DNA of 41,533 nucleotides from JACROF01 sp964533055 (GTDB lineage Bacteria > Patescibacteriota > Microgenomatia > Levybacterales > UBA12049). A program made the translations under genes and the position numbers. The DNA lies in NCBI GenBank assembly GCA_964533055.1, contig CAZHKZ010000006.1:1-41533 (forward strand). The letters run 5' to 3'. The notes beneath the pieces were generated by a model. That model saw nothing but the letters and a program-made list of their open reading frames with translations. It did no database searches and was not told where the DNA came from. Positions 20,414 to 27,848 of the stretch are shown here, in pieces; the first letter of the stretch is position 1; every line of letters begins with the position of its first letter.

Positions 20414-21676
20414 TTACGCAAGCCAAGAAGATTTGAGCTCTTGAAATGATTCGTCTAAAATTGATTCTCTTATCTTCTTCATGAGATTCACGATGAAATA
20501 TACATTATGATAAGAACCCAGACGCTGTGCCAGGATCTCATCTGCTTTGAAAAGATGCCTCAGATATGCCCTAGTATAATTAAGGCACGTCGTGCACTGA
20601 CAATCCTTATCAATTGGTCCAGCATCTAACGTAAATTTTTCATTGGTGATCTGCATAGTAAAGTTATTTTCTTTTCGTCCCCCTGAGCTTGGCGATATAT
20701 ACAGATTGCCGTGCCTACCTCTTCTCGTTGGTGCAACACAATCAAAAAAATCAACCCCAGCTGCAACACCTTCAAAAATATCTTGAACTTCGCCAATGCC
20801 TAGAAGATGTCGTGGCTTGTCATCTTGAACATGTGGCATCACCCAGCCTAGTGTTTGATACAGCACATTTTTAGAGGTATATGACCCGCCAATGGAGATA
20901 GCTGGAAAGTACTTGTCTGTAAATTTGGCAGAGGCAACTCGAAGGTCCTCAAAATGTCCGCCATGGATCACGCCGTACATCAGCTGATCTTGCCTCTTTT
21001 GTGCTGCAAGGCTTGCTAGTCCCCATCTGTTAGTGCGCTCAAGTGATACAAGTGTGGTCTGATAGTCCCAAAGCGGCGACTCATGATCATCAAATGCAAC
21101 GATGAGATCTGCTCCCAACTCTTCCTGGGCTTTGATAGAAACATCTGCATCAAACCAGTGTTTTGATCCGTCAATATGGGAGTAAAACCACACGCCATCT
21201 TCATTAACTTTGGCAGCTCTTAGTTGATTGAGCTTGCGATCCTCTGAGGTTTTTGTGACAGCTGGTAATAGACCTGCGCTCTCAACTGGATCAACAAAGA
21301 CAGACTTTGAAAATTTACTTAAGTTTCGCCCCATGTGATCACGGACCTTTACTTTCTTCTGCGCAACACCGAGTGAAAAGACCTGAAATCCCCCGCTATC
21401 GGTCATTGTGGGCTTATTCTTCCACCCCATGAACTCCCCAAGACCGCCCATCTTTTCAACCATATCTGTTCCAGGACGAAGAAAAAGATGATAGGTGTTG
21501 GAGAGAACGATCTGAGCACCAATTGCTTCTAAGTCTTGAGAAGAAAGCGTCTTAACTGTGCCTTGCGTACCTACAGGGTTAAAGTTCGGAGTAAGGATGT
21601 CACCATGTGGAGTTGATAATCTTCCTGCCCTAGCTTTTGATAAGGTATCTTTTTGGAGAATGCTGAATTTGAACAT
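20414..21676 (-). CDS. tgt: tRNA-guanine transglycosylase
   Basis: TGT swaps guanine 34 of certain tRNAs for a queuine precursor. The motif MTDSGGFQVFSLG has the general-base Asp, DFFDCVAPTRRGRHGNLY has the nucleophilic Asp, and CQCTTC with a distal His (YLRHL) forms the zinc site. At 420 aa it is about 45 residues longer than most bacterial enzymes, with an insert around residues 105-150. The segment after the nucleophile-side loop reads ISIGGSYTSKN where bacterial enzymes usually show a GGLAVGE-like turn. No other queuosine genes are present. Its ATG overlaps the murD stop (TGATG). Confidence 0.94.
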   Translation of the reverse strand: MFKFSILQKDTLSKARAGRLSTPHGDILTPNFNPVGTQGTVKTLSSQDLEAIGAQIVLSNTYHLFLRPGTDMVEKMGGLGEFMGWKNKPTMTDSGGFQVFSLGVAQKKVKVRDHMGRNLSKFSKSVFVDPVESAGLLPAVTKTSEDRKLNQLRAAKVNEDGVWFYSHIDGSKHWFDADVSIKAQEELGADLIVAFDDHESPLWDYQTTLVSLERTNRWGLASLAAQKRQDQLMYGVIHGGHFEDLRVASAKFTDKYFPAISIGGSYTSKNVLYQTLGWVMPHVQDDKPRHLLGIGEVQDIFEGVAAGVDFFDCVAPTRRGRHGNLYISPSSGGRKENNFTMQITNEKFTLDAGPIDKDCQCTTCLNYTRAYLRHLFKADEILAQRLGSYHNVYFIVNLMKKIRESILDESFQELKSSWLA

Positions 21677-23079
21677 CAGAGCTTGGCCACCTCTTCTTTA
21701 AACTGCAGACCTCGATCTTTGTAATTCTTGAACATGTCAAAACTCGCGCAACCAGGAGATAGAATGACGACATCTCCAGGTAAAGCTACTTTTGATGCAG
21801 CCACCACAATTGTAGCCATATCTTTTGCACCTTCTAGGTAAACTGCTTTTGGTCTTTGGTCATCAGTCTTTAGCAACGCTTTTTCAATTGCCTCGCGAAT
21901 TCTTGGCCATTCTTCACCAATGCCAATAATGGTTGTAATATTTGAAGCCTTTGCTATTACTTCTGCGAGATAGGTAAAGTCGCTTTGCTTAGATGACCCT
22001 CCAAGGATCAAGACCTCAGGCTGTGTAAATGCCTGAACTGCAGCTGCTGCTGTCTCAGGGGTTGTAGAGAACGAATCGTTGAAGTACTTCACGCCATTCA
22101 CTTCAGCTACTTCTTCGAGTCGATGCTCAAGTCCTTTAAAAGTCGCAAGCACACTGTAAAGATCTTCCTTTGAGGCTCCTGCTAATGTAGCAGCCATGCA
22201 TGCTGCCATCACATTCTCAAGATTATGATGACCTAAAAGCGCAATTTTATCTGTATCGATGATCTTCCATTCAGCCCCTTTTACTCGAAGCCATACTCCG
22301 CCATCTCTAAAAAAGCTCCCCTCTTCTGTGCTAGGCCTTTCAAGACTGACGTAAAAAACTTTTCCATCTGTATAGATATCAGACTCGTGACTTGCAACAT
22401 AGTCTCGGTTAATCACCGCAAAACATTCCGGCTTCTGAAAGCGTAAAATATTTCTTTTCGCATCAATATACTCCTCAACAGTTGCGTGATAATCTAAGTG
22501 TTCACTTGTCATCATCAAGATCACTGCGATATCAGGACTCACTGTGAGATCTTGAAGTTGAAAGCTTGAAAGCTCCAACACCACACGCGATGTCTCATCA
22601 AGTAGATGGAGAAAGCCTAATGGAGGTATGCCGATATTGCCACCAAGATATGTCTCAAAATCTGCTTTTTTGAGCATCTTCGCAATGAGTGTGGAGGTAG
22701 TCCCCTTTCCCTTAGTACCAGTAACTCCAATGACAAGGCACGGACATAGCTCTAAAAATATCTGGCTTTGAGAGGTGATCTTGGCTCCATTTTTTTCAGC
22801 CTCCCCAATTTCAGGAAGTGACCGTTTAATACCAGGACTTCTGACAATCAGATCAAATCCTTTAAGATGAGAAAAGGCATCCTTGCCAAGAACCACTTCT
22901 CCAAGCTTTTCTACTTGTACTTTTACACCCTCATCAAGAGATTCTTTCTGATCAAAGAATGTGATCTGACTTCCGTATTCCTTTAAGAATTCTGCGCTCG
23001 ATAACCCTTCGACGCCCACACCAAGTATTGCTACTTTCTTATCCTTAAATGCTGCTGCCTGTTCACGTGTTAATTTCAT
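21676..23079 (-). CDS. murD: UDP-N-acetylmuramoylalanine-D-glutamate ligase
   Basis: MurD adds D-Glu to UDP-MurNAc-L-Ala in peptidoglycan synthesis. The N-terminal Rossmann part (VAILGVGVEGLSSAEFL) precedes the ATP site GVTGTKGKGTTSTLI, where Gly replaces the usual Ser after the P-loop Lys. The middle domain shows LELSSFQL, SEHLDYH and the ligand region FNDSFSTTPETAAAAV. The C-terminal LSPGCASFDMFKNYKDRGLQF is diagnostic of MurD. The length of 467 aa is normal. TACAAT with an upstream TG ends 7 nt before the ATG, a leaderless arrangement. It is coupled to tgt. Confidence 0.96.
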   Translation of the reverse strand: MKLTREQAAAFKDKKVAILGVGVEGLSSAEFLKEYGSQITFFDQKESLDEGVKVQVEKLGEVVLGKDAFSHLKGFDLIVRSPGIKRSLPEIGEAEKNGAKITSQSQIFLELCPCLVIGVTGTKGKGTTSTLIAKMLKKADFETYLGGNIGIPPLGFLHLLDETSRVVLELSSFQLQDLTVSPDIAVILMMTSEHLDYHATVEEYIDAKRNILRFQKPECFAVINRDYVASHESDIYTDGKVFYVSLERPSTEEGSFFRDGGVWLRVKGAEWKIIDTDKIALLGHHNLENVMAACMAATLAGASKEDLYSVLATFKGLEHRLEEVAEVNGVKYFNDSFSTTPETAAAAVQAFTQPEVLILGGSSKQSDFTYLAEVIAKASNITTIIGIGEEWPRIREAIEKALLKTDDQRPKAVYLEGAKDMATIVVAASKVALPGDVVILSPGCASFDMFKNYKDRGLQFKEEVAKL

Positions 23080-23086
23080 ACTCCGT

Positions 23087-23092
23087 ATTGTA
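23087..23092 (-). promoter_or_regulatory. Extended -10 box of murD (leaderless start)
   Basis: TGG-TACAAT on the minus strand ends 7 nt before the ATG at 23079. Confidence 0.55.
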
Positions 23093-23144
23093 CCAAACTG
23101 TGCGTATAAATGGCTATTTATGCCCTCGTATTTAGACTTATAGT

Positions 23145-23174
23145 TTGACTAACGGGGTATGAAAATGATATATT
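23145..23174 (+). promoter_or_regulatory. Promoter of the 23252 orphan gene
   Basis: TTGACT (23145-23150), an 18-nt spacer and TATATT (23169-23174). The block TATAGTTTGACTA around the -35 is repeated at the rplY promoter (32367-32379). The transcript has a leader of about 70 nt with a GTCGACC/GGTTGAC hairpin. Confidence 0.6.
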
Positions 23175-23251
23175 CCCATCTATCGTGTCGACCAGGTCGG
23201 TTGACTCAAGCCAGGAAATCTCACACTCCTGAGAAGACAATGGAGGCTAAC

Positions 23252-23539
23252 ATGACTGGTAAATGGCAACTTGTCGAAGTTGAACTCGACGGTAGCGTCA
23301 AAGAAATTCCAAAAAAAATCCAAGAAGCACTGAACAGTCTCCCAGGGGACGCAAGAGCGAGCGCTCAAATTTTAACAACTCAGCTCCGTACGCTGAGCAC
23401 GGGGTGTCCATCCTGGATGGCACCGGTCAAAGTTGCGATCTTCTTCTTTGCGGCAGAGCCAACTCGTATCTTCACAGAAGCAGACGACGAGCCAGAGTTC
23501 TTACCAGAGCACTGGGAGCGCCTGAACAACAACATCTAG
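23252..23539 (+). CDS. Orphan protein, 95 aa
   Basis: ATG 23252 follows GGAGG at 5-nt spacing. The product starts MTGKWQLVEVELDGSVKEIP, has a helical middle (IQEALNSLPGDARASAQILTT written as its character), a hydrophobic strand (VKVAIFFFAAEP) and an acidic end. It has no signal peptide and I cannot name a family. It has its own promoter, leader and terminator, like the other orphan genes of this window, and is monocistronic between murD and comM. Confidence 0.68.
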   Translation: MTGKWQLVEVELDGSVKEIPKKIQEALNSLPGDARASAQILTTQLRTLSTGCPSWMAPVKVAIFFFAAEPTRIFTEADDEPEFLPEHWERLNNNI

Positions 23540-23568
23540 GCGCGATACGTGACCATTACAATCTATAC

Positions 23569-23602
23569 GGGCAGGACTGCGCTTCGCGCACCTGCCCTTT
23601 TT
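23569..23602 (+). terminator. Intrinsic terminator after the 23252 orphan gene
   Basis: GGGCAGG (23569-23575) pairs with CCTGCCC (23591-23597), with an inner TGCGC-TTC-GCGCA stem, followed by TTTTT. Confidence 0.92.
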
Positions 23603-23629
23603 CTACTATATTTTCATTAAGCTCATCTA

Positions 23630-23635
23630 TATGAT
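23630..23635 (+). promoter_or_regulatory. -10 box of comM (leaderless start)
   Basis: TATGAT ends 6 nt before ATG 23642; the -35 is weak. The box lies about 28 nt after the upstream terminator. Confidence 0.5.
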
Positions 23636-23641
23636 GAGTAT

Positions 23642-25156
23642 ATGCTCGCAAAAGTGTACTCAGCAGCAGTTGTTGGACTTGATGCTATTCCCATTGAGGT
23701 TGAAGTAGATATAGCTACTCAAGGCTTACCCAACTTCACCATCGTTGGACTTCCTGACAAGGCAGTTGAAGAAGCAAAAGAGCGAGTCCGCTCAGCCATC
23801 AAGAATAGTGGCGCAGACTTTCCAGCCAGACGCATCACTGTCAACCTCGCACCTGCCGACCTACCTAAAGAAGGGCCTTCCTACGACCTCCCCATCGCTA
23901 TTGGGATATTACTCGCCTCAGGACAAATCAATGCAGATGTCTCCAATCTTCTCTTTTCAGGCGAACTCGCACTCGATGGTAGACTTCGGCCAGTACTAGG
24001 CATACTCCCCCAAGTTCTCCTAGCTCAACAGCAAGGCTGGCAAGGATTCTTCGTGCCAGAGGAAAACGCTCGAGAAGCTGCTATCATCGATTCTGTTCAT
24101 ATTTATCCAACCCACACACTACTCTCACTCTTCCATCACCTTGCGAAGCAAAAAGTTATTGAGCCTCAAAAACCAACGATATTTGAAAATGAATCTACTC
24201 AATTTGAATTCGACATGAAAGACATAAAGGGTCAACACCTCGCCAAAAGAGCCCTTGAGATCGCTGCTGCTGGAGGACACAACGTGCTCATGAAAGGACC
24301 TCCTGGTGCAGGCAAAACACTTTTAGCCCGGACCCTACCCTCGATCTTACCTAATCTCACCTTTAGCGAGGCAATTGATGTCACCAAGATCTATAGCATT
24401 GCTGGCAATACTGTACTAAAGGGACTTGCCAAAACTCGACCCTTCCGCTCCCCACATCACTCAACCTCCCTTGTTGGATTGGTTGGAGGCGGCACTACTC
24501 CTAGACCTGGCGAGATAACGCTTGCTCATCGAGGCATACTCTTTCTGGATGAACTTCCAGAGTTTCCTCGCAACGTCCTGGAGACACTACGCCAACCAAT
24601 TGAAGATGGAATCGTCCATATCTCTCGAGCCAACAATAAGATCTCTTTTCCAGCTAAATGCATGCTGATCGCAGCCCAAAATCCCTGTCCATGTGGGTAT
24701 TTTGGTGACCCTACCAAAGAATGTAGCTGCACCCCATCACTGATTAGTCGGTATCAAAAGAAAGTCTCGGGTCCCCTCTTGGACAGAATAGATATTCATC
24801 TCAGTGTTCCTGCTGTTAAGACCGAAAAGCTTACTGAGGCCACTGATGACAATGAGTCATCGAGTGATATTCAAAAGCGAGTACAAGCTGCTCGAGATAT
24901 CCAGACTACACGCTTCCAAAATACGCCCCTAAAAAGTAACGCTGACCTTGGGACGAAATCACTCAAGGAGTACGCACCACTAAGTGAAGATGTTACAACA
25001 CTTCTTAAAAAAGCTGTTGTAGCACTTAACCTGTCTGGACGTAGCTATCATAGAACTCTCAAGGTGGCCAGAACTATCGCAGACCTCGCAGGTTCCATGG
25101 AGATAAAAACAGAACATGTCGCTGAGGCGCTACAGTATCGACCAGCTAAGCAGTAG
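23642..25156 (+). CDS. comM: ComM/YifB-family Mg-chelatase-like AAA+ ATPase
   Basis: ComM is a hexameric helicase that promotes branch migration during natural transformation. The N-terminal Lon-protease-like S5 domain (TIVGLPDKAVEEAKERVRSA) is followed by Walker A GPPGAGKT near residue 219, then HHSTSLVGLVGGG, Walker B ILFLDELPEF and the zinc-like CPCGYFGDPTKECSC. The C-terminal part ends in the typical lid (LSGRSYHRTLKVARTIADL). The length of 504 aa is typical. Because many CPR bacteria take up DNA, a role in uptake is possible, but no competence genes are seen next to it. Confidence 0.95.
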   Translation: MLAKVYSAAVVGLDAIPIEVEVDIATQGLPNFTIVGLPDKAVEEAKERVRSAIKNSGADFPARRITVNLAPADLPKEGPSYDLPIAIGILLASGQINADVSNLLFSGELALDGRLRPVLGILPQVLLAQQQGWQGFFVPEENAREAAIIDSVHIYPTHTLLSLFHHLAKQKVIEPQKPTIFENESTQFEFDMKDIKGQHLAKRALEIAAAGGHNVLMKGPPGAGKTLLARTLPSILPNLTFSEAIDVTKIYSIAGNTVLKGLAKTRPFRSPHHSTSLVGLVGGGTTPRPGEITLAHRGILFLDELPEFPRNVLETLRQPIEDGIVHISRANNKISFPAKCMLIAAQNPCPCGYFGDPTKECSCTPSLISRYQKKVSGPLLDRIDIHLSVPAVKTEKLTEATDDNESSSDIQKRVQAARDIQTTRFQNTPLKSNADLGTKSLKEYAPLSEDVTTLLKKAVVALNLSGRSYHRTLKVARTIADLAGSMEIKTEHVAEALQYRPAKQ

Positions 25157-25180
25157 TTCTCAGTTTTCTGCTACCTATTC

Positions 25181-25229
25181 TCTGTCCTCCAGAAATATAA
25201 CTCTAAGTGGACTGATAACCGAGGACAGA
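25181..25229 (+). repeat. Inverted repeat between comM and the serine hydrolase gene
   Basis: TCTGTCCTC (25181-25189) and GAGGACAGA (25221-25229) pair perfectly over 9 bp with a 31-nt loop and no T tract. It overlaps the weak -35 (AGGACA) of the next gene. Confidence 0.45.
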
Positions 25230-25245
25230 CAACCGACAACTATAC

Positions 25246-25251
25246 TATAAT
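25246..25251 (+). promoter_or_regulatory. -10 box of the serine hydrolase gene (leaderless GTG start)
   Basis: TATAAT, then GATCTT (6 nt), then GTG 25258; AGGACA at an 18-nt spacing is a fair -35. Confidence 0.6.
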
Positions 25252-25257
25252 GATCTT

Positions 25258-26118
25258 GTGAGAAAGCTTCTTACCGTCATCATCTATACTTTCATCATCC
25301 TACTGATTGGTCGCAATCTCTCTTTTTTACCTCGATTCCAACTACTCTCCAACCCAAATACCTACGCAACTGAGCTTGAGAGACAGACAAAAGACACAGT
25401 GGCTAAGAAAAAAGGTAGCTACGGCGTATCGTACTATGACCTCACATCTAAAAAGGGCTATGGGATCAATCAAGATGAGATGTTCACCGCCGCCTCAATC
25501 AACAAACTACCAATCATAGCAGCACTTTACTATCTTGAGAACAAGGGTAAGATCGATTTTGACGAGCAGATCACGCTCTCCGAGAATGATATCCAGGACT
25601 ATGGCACTGGTAGCCTGCGCTACGCCAAACTAGGAACAACTTACACGCTCAAAACCCTCGCAAAGCTCTCACTCAAGCAATCTGACAATACTGCTGCCCA
25701 CATCTTGGCCAATAAGATAGGCATAGCGACCATCCAAACTACGATTGAAAAGTTTGGCCTTGTCCAGACAGACATTAATAATAATCAGACTTCCCCATCC
25801 GATATGACCCTTCTCCTGCAAAAGATTTGGGAGAATCAAATTACTACTCCCGCCAAAACAAAAGAACTTCTAAGCTTTATGAATGATACCGATATCGAAG
25901 ATAGAATACCTGCAGACCTCCCTACCGGAACTATCGTGTATCACAAGACTGGAGATGCAGTTGGCAATCTTCACGACGTTGGGATCATCAAAAGTGGTGA
26001 TGATATCTTTATCCTCTCAATCCTCACCTCTGATATAGGCACTGATGAGAAAGCTACAAAAGAGACTATCTCAAAAATTGCCAAAGATACACTCACTTTT
26101 TACCAAAAACATCGATAA
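25258..26118 (+). CDS. Class A beta-lactamase-like serine hydrolase, membrane anchored
   Basis: The N-terminal hydrophobic segment (about residues 4-18) should anchor or export the protein. The penicilloyl-serine fold motifs are intact: S-I-N-K (S80, K83), S-D-N (142-144) and K-T-G (230-232). The Glu of the omega loop needed for deacylation in class A beta-lactamases is not evident; that region reads TDINNNQTSPSDM. So it may be a peptidase or a peptidoglycan enzyme rather than a true resistance enzyme. GTG 25258 is used, 6 nt after TATAAT. The downstream membrane protein starts 3 nt after its stop. Confidence 0.88.
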   Translation: MRKLLTVIIYTFIILLIGRNLSFLPRFQLLSNPNTYATELERQTKDTVAKKKGSYGVSYYDLTSKKGYGINQDEMFTAASINKLPIIAALYYLENKGKIDFDEQITLSENDIQDYGTGSLRYAKLGTTYTLKTLAKLSLKQSDNTAAHILANKIGIATIQTTIEKFGLVQTDINNNQTSPSDMTLLLQKIWENQITTPAKTKELLSFMNDTDIEDRIPADLPTGTIVYHKTGDAVGNLHDVGIIKSGDDIFILSILTSDIGTDEKATKETISKIAKDTLTFYQKHR

Positions 26119-26121
26119 CTC

Positions 26122-27828
26122 ATGAGTCGAATACAACTCTTCACAACTCTTATTGGATGCCTCTTTCTGTCCATCCTCTTTTTTCATCCCATTCAAGCCT
26201 TTAACCAAGATCTTGGCCGCCATATACTTATTGGCAATATCATTGCCTCAACCAAATCTATTCCAGACACCAATCTCCTCTCATACACATATCCAACTTT
26301 TCCATTTATCAATCACCACTACTTTGCAGAAGTAATTTATGCAGTCGCCAACAATTTTGGTGGCCCAACATTACTTTTTCTCATAACACTCGCCTGCGTC
26401 ATTGCGACATTTCTTCTCCTTGTTCTTCATCGCAAGACAAATCCGCTTAGCCTTCTCATTGCTACACTTTTTTTTCTAGGAATTCTAAGCGATAGAATCG
26501 AGATACGACCTGAGATTTTTAGCTACCTCTTTCTGAGCATTTTTATCAGTATTCTTTTTAAGAATAGGGGTAAGCCAACAAAGCTCCTCTATCTACTCCC
26601 GATCGTCCAAATTATTTGGGCCAATACTCATATCTACTTCCCACTTGGCCTTGCTACAGTCGGACTATTTTTGCTCGACAGCTTGTTTACTCATAGAAAG
26701 AATCTCCTAGATAAAAGGCTCCTGCACCTTGCACTCATAACAATTCTTTGCGCAATCGCCATGACAGTTAACCCCCACTGGATAGATGGAGCACTCTATC
26801 CATTTTCAATTATGAATAACTACGGATACTCAATTGAGGAAAATCAAACGCCTTTTCTCTTGATGTCGTTAGGCCTGCAAAAAGCCTCTCTACCATACCT
26901 ATTTATACTCCAAGCAATTATCCTTCTCGGACTTTTTATTCAGAGAAAAAAGGCTCGATTGATCGATTATCTTCTCCTTAGCTTATTCACCTATCTTAGC
27001 TTTAATGCAGTTCGCAACATTCCACTTTTTGGCATAGCACTACTTCCAACATCTCTCTTCCTCTTCGATCAATTCTTTAACCGAGATGTCTTCACGCAAA
27101 AAATGTCGAGGATCTTTGCGATCTGTCTAACCGTCGCACTTCTAATCCAAATGAATTCTTTTATCCAGAAAAACGGTCTTGGGCTAGAAGTTTCCGAGAC
27201 GAGTAAAAAGGCTGCTGACTTCTTTATTTCACATCAGATTAAAGGACCTATTTTTAACAATTTTGATATTGGAAGCTATCTCTCCTATCGGTTATACCCA
27301 AATGAAAAAGTATTTATCGACGGCAGGCCCGAAGCATATCCTGCCGATTTTATTCAAAAAACATATGTTCCCATGCAGCAAGATCCCGTACTTTTCCAAA
27401 AATTATCGGATCGCTATCATTTCAACGCCATCTTTTTTACTCACACAGATCAGACTCCATGGGGAAGAGCTTTTGTCGCCTCAATTTTGCAGGATAAAAC
27501 CTTTGTCCCCATCTATCTTGATCAAGACAATCTTATTCTCATAAAAAATGTGCCCTCCAATAAAGAAACTATTAAAAGCTTCGGGCTATCACCAACTACT
27601 ACACCACTTACATATTCTCGTACGCCTGATGAGGAAGATCTTAGAAAAGCTGTCAACTTTTATGGGGTTGTAAATCAACAGGCCGGCCTTATGGATAGCC
27701 TTTCGACACTCGTAAATAGATATCCAAATAGCTGTGAGTATCTTAGATATCTACTGCCTGTTCTTGAGCAAAATCAAAGTTCTACTTTGGCATTTTATCA
27801 AGCACGATACCAGACGCAATGTCTCTGA
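26122..27828 (+). CDS. Polytopic membrane protein, GT-C glycosyltransferase-like
   Basis: The protein of 568 aa has about ten to twelve membrane helices over residues 1-340, then a soluble tail of about 220 residues. The first external loop reads FNQDLGRHILIG, with an acidic residue placed as in GT-C glycosyltransferases, and is followed by SYTYPTFPFINHHYFAEVIY. The tail contains GPIFNNFDIGSYLSYRLYPNEKVFIDGRPE written here only by its first part (GPIFNNFDIGSYLSYR) and is a common companion in such proteins. A lipid-linked sugar transfer role is a guess from the fold. It is probably co-transcribed with the serine hydrolase. Confidence 0.75.
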   Translation: MSRIQLFTTLIGCLFLSILFFHPIQAFNQDLGRHILIGNIIASTKSIPDTNLLSYTYPTFPFINHHYFAEVIYAVANNFGGPTLLFLITLACVIATFLLLVLHRKTNPLSLLIATLFFLGILSDRIEIRPEIFSYLFLSIFISILFKNRGKPTKLLYLLPIVQIIWANTHIYFPLGLATVGLFLLDSLFTHRKNLLDKRLLHLALITILCAIAMTVNPHWIDGALYPFSIMNNYGYSIEENQTPFLLMSLGLQKASLPYLFILQAIILLGLFIQRKKARLIDYLLLSLFTYLSFNAVRNIPLFGIALLPTSLFLFDQFFNRDVFTQKMSRIFAICLTVALLIQMNSFIQKNGLGLEVSETSKKAADFFISHQIKGPIFNNFDIGSYLSYRLYPNEKVFIDGRPEAYPADFIQKTYVPMQQDPVLFQKLSDRYHFNAIFFTHTDQTPWGRAFVASILQDKTFVPIYLDQDNLILIKNVPSNKETIKSFGLSPTTTPLTYSRTPDEEDLRKAVNFYGVVNQQAGLMDSLSTLVNRYPNSCEYLRYLLPVLEQNQSSTLAFYQARYQTQCL

Positions 27829-27834
27829 ATTTGC

Positions 27835-27840
27835 TAAGAT
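27835..27840 (+). promoter_or_regulatory. Extended -10 box of the P-type ATPase gene
   Basis: TGC-TAAGAT ends 8 nt before ATG 27849. Confidence 0.45.
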
Positions 27841-27848
27841 AAATACCT

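Noticed and set aside
25258..26118. Antibiotic-resistance beta-lactamase
   Set aside because: The SxxK, SDN and KTG motifs fit the fold, but the deacylating Glu is not evident, so a resistance call is not supported.
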